Source: Chloroflexota bacterium (lineage in GTDB: Bacteria; Chloroflexota; Dehalococcoidia; UBA2979). Taken from it: a stretch of 8,839 nucleotides of DNA. Made by a program: the position numbers and the translations under genes. Location: positions 1 through 8,839 of the forward strand of contig CANFFZ010000085.1 of assembly GCA_947446155.1 (NCBI GenBank), given 5' to 3'. Below the pieces are notes generated by a model, which made no database searches, was not told where the DNA came from, and saw only the letters and a list, made by a program, of their open reading frames with translations. Position 1 is the stretch's first letter. Each line of letters opens with the position of its first letter. Shown here one piece after another: positions 6,318 to 8,839 of the stretch.

Positions 6318-6656
6318 CTAGACGGCTTCGCGCCCGCGCTCACCCGTCCGGATTCGCACCACGTCCTCCACCGGAACGACCAGGATCTTCCCATCGCCGA
6401 TGGAGCCGCTGCGAGCCGTGGTCTCGATGGTGGAGATCACCGTCGGGGCCAGCGTGTCGTCCACGAGGACCTCGATGCGAACCTTCGGCACCATGTCGAC
6501 CTCGTACTCACTGCCGCGGTACGTCTCAGTGTGGCCGGCCTGACGGCCGAACCCCTGAGCGCTGACGGCAGTGAGCCCGGTGACCCCGGCTGCCTTCAGG
6601 GCGTCTCGGACCTCGTCCAACTTGAACGGGGCGATATAAGCAATCACGAGTTTCAT
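6318..6656 (-). CDS. glnB: Nitrogen regulatory protein PII (GlnB/GlnK)
   Basis: The product is 112 residues, the standard PII length. This small cytosolic homotrimer binds ATP/ADP and 2-oxoglutarate and reports nitrogen and energy state to partners including AmtB. The T-loop reads TETYRGSEYEVD (43-54) with the modification site Tyr51 and Tyr46 both present. The ATP-binding B-loop reads ARSGSIGDGKI (81-91). The N-terminus MKLVIAYIAPFKLDEVRDAL is typical. Start: ATG at 6656 with AGGGAG about 9 bases upstream. It lies 39 bp downstream of amtB and is therefore almost surely co-transcribed with it; this linkage marks it as the GlnK type, which plugs AmtB at high ammonium. GlnD, the enzyme that modifies Tyr51, is the next gene. 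The symbol glnK would be equally fitting. Confidence 0.95.
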   Translation of the reverse strand: MKLVIAYIAPFKLDEVRDALKAAGVTGLTAVSAQGFGRQAGHTETYRGSEYEVDMVPKVRIEVLVDDTLAPTVISTIETTARSGSIGDGKILVVPVEDVVRIRTGERGREAV

Positions 6657-6695
6657 CGATGTGTACTCCCTGTACTGGCCTGTTTGCGTTCTGGC

Positions 6696-7913
6696 TTAGT
6701 CGGCCATCACGTAGGCCTGCTCCTCGTGGAGCGACAGGTCGAGGCCTTCGTGTTCCTGTGTCTCCGTCGCCCGGATACCCATTACCATGTCCAGCACCTT
6801 CGCGATGATGAACGTGACGACGAATGAGTAGGTGAAGGCGATGACCACCGAGATGGCCTGACGCGACAACTGCTCCATACCGCCCGTGGCGAGTTCGTTG
6901 ATCTCGGAGTCCGCAAGGATGCCGAGTAGCAGTGCACCAATAATACCGCCGACCAGGTGGACGGCGATGACGTCCAGCGAGTCGTCGAACTTGAACATCG
7001 ACTTCAACTTCAAGGCGAGGAAGCAGATGATGCCGGCCGCCAGGCCGATGATCACTGCGCCCAACAGATTCACGAAGCCGGCCGCCGGGGTGATGGCGAC
7101 CAGACCGGCCACGCCACCCGAGACGAATCCGAGCGTCGTGGGCTTGCCGTTGGACGCCACCTCGGCCAGCATCCACGCGGTCGCGGCCACTGCCGCCGCC
7201 ACGTGGGTGGTCATGAACGCCTGGCCCGCGAGGCCACCCGCGCCCAGGGCCGAGCCGGAGTTGAACCCGAACCAGCCGAACCACAGCATGCCGGCGCCAA
7301 GGATGGTCAGCGGCAGCGAGTGCGGCCGCATGACCTGCTTGCCCCAGCCGACACGGGGCCCCAGCACCAGCACCAGCGCGAGCGCCGCGGCGCCTGCGTT
7401 GATGTGGACGACCAGGCCTCCGGCGAAGTCCACAGCCTTCACCTCGGTCGCGATGAAGCCACCGCCCCAGACCCAGTGGGCCATCGGCGAGTAGACGACG
7501 ATTGACCAGATGACGATGAAGACCACCCAGGCGGTGAACTTCATGCGCTCCGCCACCGCACCGGCGATCAGCGCCGGGGTGATGATGGCGAACATCAACT
7601 GGAACATCAGGAAGACGGTGTCAGGAATGGGGTAGGCGCTGAAGATTTCATTCCCCAGCCCAACGTCCATCAACCCCGCCAGGTTGAAGTCCCCGATAAA
7701 TTTTCCGGTACCCGAAAACGCGAGTGATGCTCCCACCGCGATCCAGACGATCGTGATGACACCCATCCCCACGAAGTTCATCATCAGCATGGCCAGCATG
7801 TTCTTGGCGCGGACCATGCCACCATAGAAGAACGCCAGGCCCGGCGTCATGAAGAGGACCAATGCCGAACTGGTGAGCAACCAGGCCGTATCCCCCGAGG
7901 TAATCTCCATCAT
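6696..7913 (-). CDS. amtB: Ammonium transporter AmtB
   Basis: The product is 405 residues with about 11 membrane helices. It is a trimeric inner-membrane channel of the Amt/Mep/Rh family that takes up ammonium. Conserved features: FFYGGMVRAKN (28-38); the gating Phe region FQLMF (104-108; F108 equals E. coli F107); AERMKF (121-126); HWVWGGG (146-152, binding-site Trp149); DFAGGLVVHINAGAAAL (162-178, Asp162 and pore His170); WFGWFGFNSGSAL (211-223); VHLVGGIIGALL (318-329, second pore His319). There is no long periplasmic signal peptide as in E. coli. The cytoplasmic tail is short. Two adjacent ATGs (7913 and 7910) follow AAAGGA; the second has the better spacing. It is the first gene of the amtB-glnB-glnD unit, and a GlnR-like repeat array lies 71-108 bp upstream, so induction under nitrogen limitation is likely. 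Confidence 0.96.
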   Translation of the reverse strand: MMEITSGDTAWLLTSSALVLFMTPGLAFFYGGMVRAKNMLAMLMMNFVGMGVITIVWIAVGASLAFSGTGKFIGDFNLAGLMDVGLGNEIFSAYPIPDTVFLMFQLMFAIITPALIAGAVAERMKFTAWVVFIVIWSIVVYSPMAHWVWGGGFIATEVKAVDFAGGLVVHINAGAAALALVLVLGPRVGWGKQVMRPHSLPLTILGAGMLWFGWFGFNSGSALGAGGLAGQAFMTTHVAAAVAATAWMLAEVASNGKPTTLGFVSGGVAGLVAITPAAGFVNLLGAVIIGLAAGIICFLALKLKSMFKFDDSLDVIAVHLVGGIIGALLLGILADSEINELATGGMEQLSRQAISVVIAFTYSFVVTFIIAKVLDMVMGIRATETQEHEGLDLSLHEEQAYVMAD

Positions 7914-7983
7914 CCGTCCTTTCGGCGAGCCCGGAGCCCACGCAGCGTCCGTGTTTGACTCCGGTGGAGCATGCAGCCCCCCG

Positions 7984-8021
7984 ATATCTGGGACGTATCC
8001 GGTGTGTTACGGCTGTGTTTC
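7984..8021 (-). promoter_or_regulatory. GlnR-like operator: four pentamers at exact 11-bp spacing upstream of amtB
   Basis: Read on the minus strand: GAAAC (8021-8017), n6, GTAAC (8010-8006), n6, GATAC (7999-7995), n6, GATAT (7988-7984). Each gap is exactly 6 bases, so the pentamers fall on one face of the helix. The actinomycete OmpR-type regulator GlnR binds gTnAC-n6-GaAAC units, often two in tandem, before amtB. Here the first two pentamers match the half-site forms exactly and the last two degenerate progressively. The array is 71-108 bp upstream of the amtB ATG, where a nitrogen activator would bind. The link to GlnR is inference from pattern and context; no glnR gene is in the window. 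Confidence 0.5.
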
Positions 8022-8025
8022 CTGA

Positions 8026-8839
8026 TTGCCAGGCCCCCGGAAACCAAATCTGGCCCTCCTGCGCCACCTCGATTTCGCCGGTTCGAGGGCTGGCGCGTAC
8101 AATCCCGAGACCCCAGCCCGTATCGCCGGTGACCAGCGACGGAGCGCCGCCATCCCTGTCGCACGCGCTCCTCGGACACCCCGCGCCCGCCGCCCAGAGG
8201 CTGCCCTCGCACGCCCGGTCATCAAGTGGGCTGGCGGCAAGCAGCAGCTGGCGGCTGAACTCGTCGCGCGCGCTCCGAGGGCTATCGAAACCTATTACGA
8301 GCCATTCATCGGCGGCGGCGCGATGTTCTTCGCGCTCCTCGCGGACCCCGCTCTCGCCCCGAAGCGCGCGGTACTCAACGACCTCAACCGCGACCTCATC
8401 ACGGTGTACGAGGTCGTCCGAGACGAGGTGGACGCCCTCGTAGCGCGCCTGGAAGCGCTGCAGGGGCCGTACCTCGCCGCCGGGGCAGATGAGCGCAGCA
8501 CGCAGTTCTACGCCGAGCGCGGACGCCAGCCGGAGGGCGCGGTGGACCTGGCGGCGCGGTTCATCTTCCTCAACAAGACCTGCTTCAACGGTCTCTACCG
8601 GGTGAACCGCCAGGGCATCTTCAACGTCCCCCACGGCAAGTACCGCACGCCGCGCATCCTGGACGAGCCCAACCTGCGAGCCGCCTCGGCGGCGCTGGCG
8701 GGCGTGCGTCTCACGCATGTGGACTTCGAGTCCGCCCTCGCGGCGCCGAAGCAGGGTGACTTCGTCTACCTCGACCCGCCGTTCGAGCCGCTCTCCGCCA
8801 CCTCGTCATTCACGGGGTACACGGAGGGTTCGTTCACCC
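8026..8839 (+). CDS. DNA adenine methyltransferase, Dam/D12 class, 3' end outside window, start uncertain
   Basis: From 8215 the frame reads PVIKWAGGKQQL, then YYEPFIGGGAMFF (SAM-binding motif I), LNDLNRDLI, ARFIFLNKTCFNGLYRVN, FNVPHGKY and FVYLDPPFEPLSATSSF. This is the order and spacing of Dam/DpnII-type N6-adenine methylases (MethyltransfD12). The catalytic motif IV is DPPF (8773-8784), an allowed variant of DPPY. Many family members methylate GATC, but the target cannot be read from sequence. The frame is open from the TGA at 8023-8025, yet it has no ATG or GTG before the first conserved motif; the only standard start is TTG at 8026, with no ribosome site, which would add about 60 poorly conserved residues. 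I give the widest extent; the true start may be elsewhere, or a 5' frameshift may exist (GTG at 8129 lies in the next frame). It is divergent from amtB. No restriction enzyme gene is visible. Confidence 0.8.
   Translation, partial: MPGPRKPNLALLRHLDFAGSRAGAYNPETPARIAGDQRRSAAIPVARAPRTPRARRPEAALARPVIKWAGGKQQLAAELVARAPRAIETYYEPFIGGGAMFFALLADPALAPKRAVLNDLNRDLITVYEVVRDEVDALVARLEALQGPYLAAGADERSTQFYAERGRQPEGAVDLAARFIFLNKTCFNGLYRVNRQGIFNVPHGKYRTPRILDEPNLRAASAALAGVRLTHVDFESALAAPKQGDFVYLDPPFEPLSATSSFTGYTEGSFT
8074..8103 (+). promoter_or_regulatory. Possible promoter for the methylase gene
   Basis: TACAAT (8098-8103) is a good -10 hexamer in a GC-rich stretch. The best -35 is the poor TTCGCC (8074-8079), 18 bases upstream. 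If this promoter is real, transcription starts near 8110, downstream of the TTG at 8026, and that TTG cannot be the start. Confidence 0.25.

Noticed and set aside
8010..8035. Sigma-54-type promoter before amtB (TGGCAATCAGGAAACA on the minus strand)
   Set aside because: The GG and GC dinucleotides of the -24/-12 consensus are not both present at the right spacing; the 11-bp pentamer array explains the region better.
7648..8718. 356-codon minus-strand frame spanning the amtB start, the control region and the methylase
   Set aside because: It runs antisense to the methylase and out of frame through amtB; composition is typical of a shadow frame and no domain is visible.
1..8839. CRISPR arrays, tRNA or rRNA genes, toxin-antitoxin or defence clusters
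   Set aside because: No spaced direct repeats, cloverleaf-like sequence or rRNA segment was seen. The Dam-type methylase stands without a visible restriction partner inside the window, so a restriction-modification system cannot be claimed.

Overview
This is a high-GC bacterial chromosome segment. The 3' end of an IS3-family insertion sequence lies at the left edge. A DNA adenine methylase gene runs off the right edge. Between them, everything recognisable is on the minus strand. The order amtB-glnB-glnD, with a PII protein that keeps Tyr51, is the order typical of actinomycetes. The amidase and secreted protein would also fit Chloroflexota, and the crotonyl-CoA carboxylase/reductase reads more like the alphaproteobacterial type as I remember it. 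I therefore say only 'high-GC bacterium, Actinomycetota or Chloroflexota most likely'.

Layout from left to right: the C-terminal end of an IS3 OrfB transposase and the probable IS right end (1-152); an AT-richer spacer; a secreted conserved protein of unknown function (315-1295, -); a 166-bp spacer with two related palindromes, one resembling a Gram-positive LexA box; an N-acetylmuramoyl-L-alanine amidase broken over two overlapping frames (1462-1755 and 1752-2375, -); a spacer with an inverted repeat, a perfect 15-bp tandem duplication and a strong terminator hairpin; crotonyl-CoA carboxylase/reductase (2522-3775, -); the PII uridylyl/adenylyl-transferase GlnD (3887-6214, -); PII protein GlnB/GlnK (6318-6656, -); ammonium transporter AmtB (6696-7913, -); a divergent control region of roughly 110-300 bp, depending on where the methylase starts; and a Dam-type methylase (+, 3'-truncated).

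In the direction of transcription, amtB-glnB-glnD forms a nitrogen module: ammonium entry, the signal protein that gates the channel, and the enzyme that modifies that protein according to nitrogen status. Upstream of amtB are four GNNAY pentamers spaced exactly 11 bp apart, a pattern like the GlnR operators of actinomycetes. The ccr gene follows glnD after 111 bp and ends at the terminator. It brings an ethylmalonyl-CoA (CO2-fixing, C2-assimilation) enzyme next to the nitrogen genes.

I see no CRISPR array, tRNA, rRNA or clearly new multi-gene system. The best leads are the GlnR-like array, the split amidase that has also lost a zinc-ligand histidine, the repeated palindromes before the secreted-protein gene, and the methylase gene that lacks a conventional start codon.
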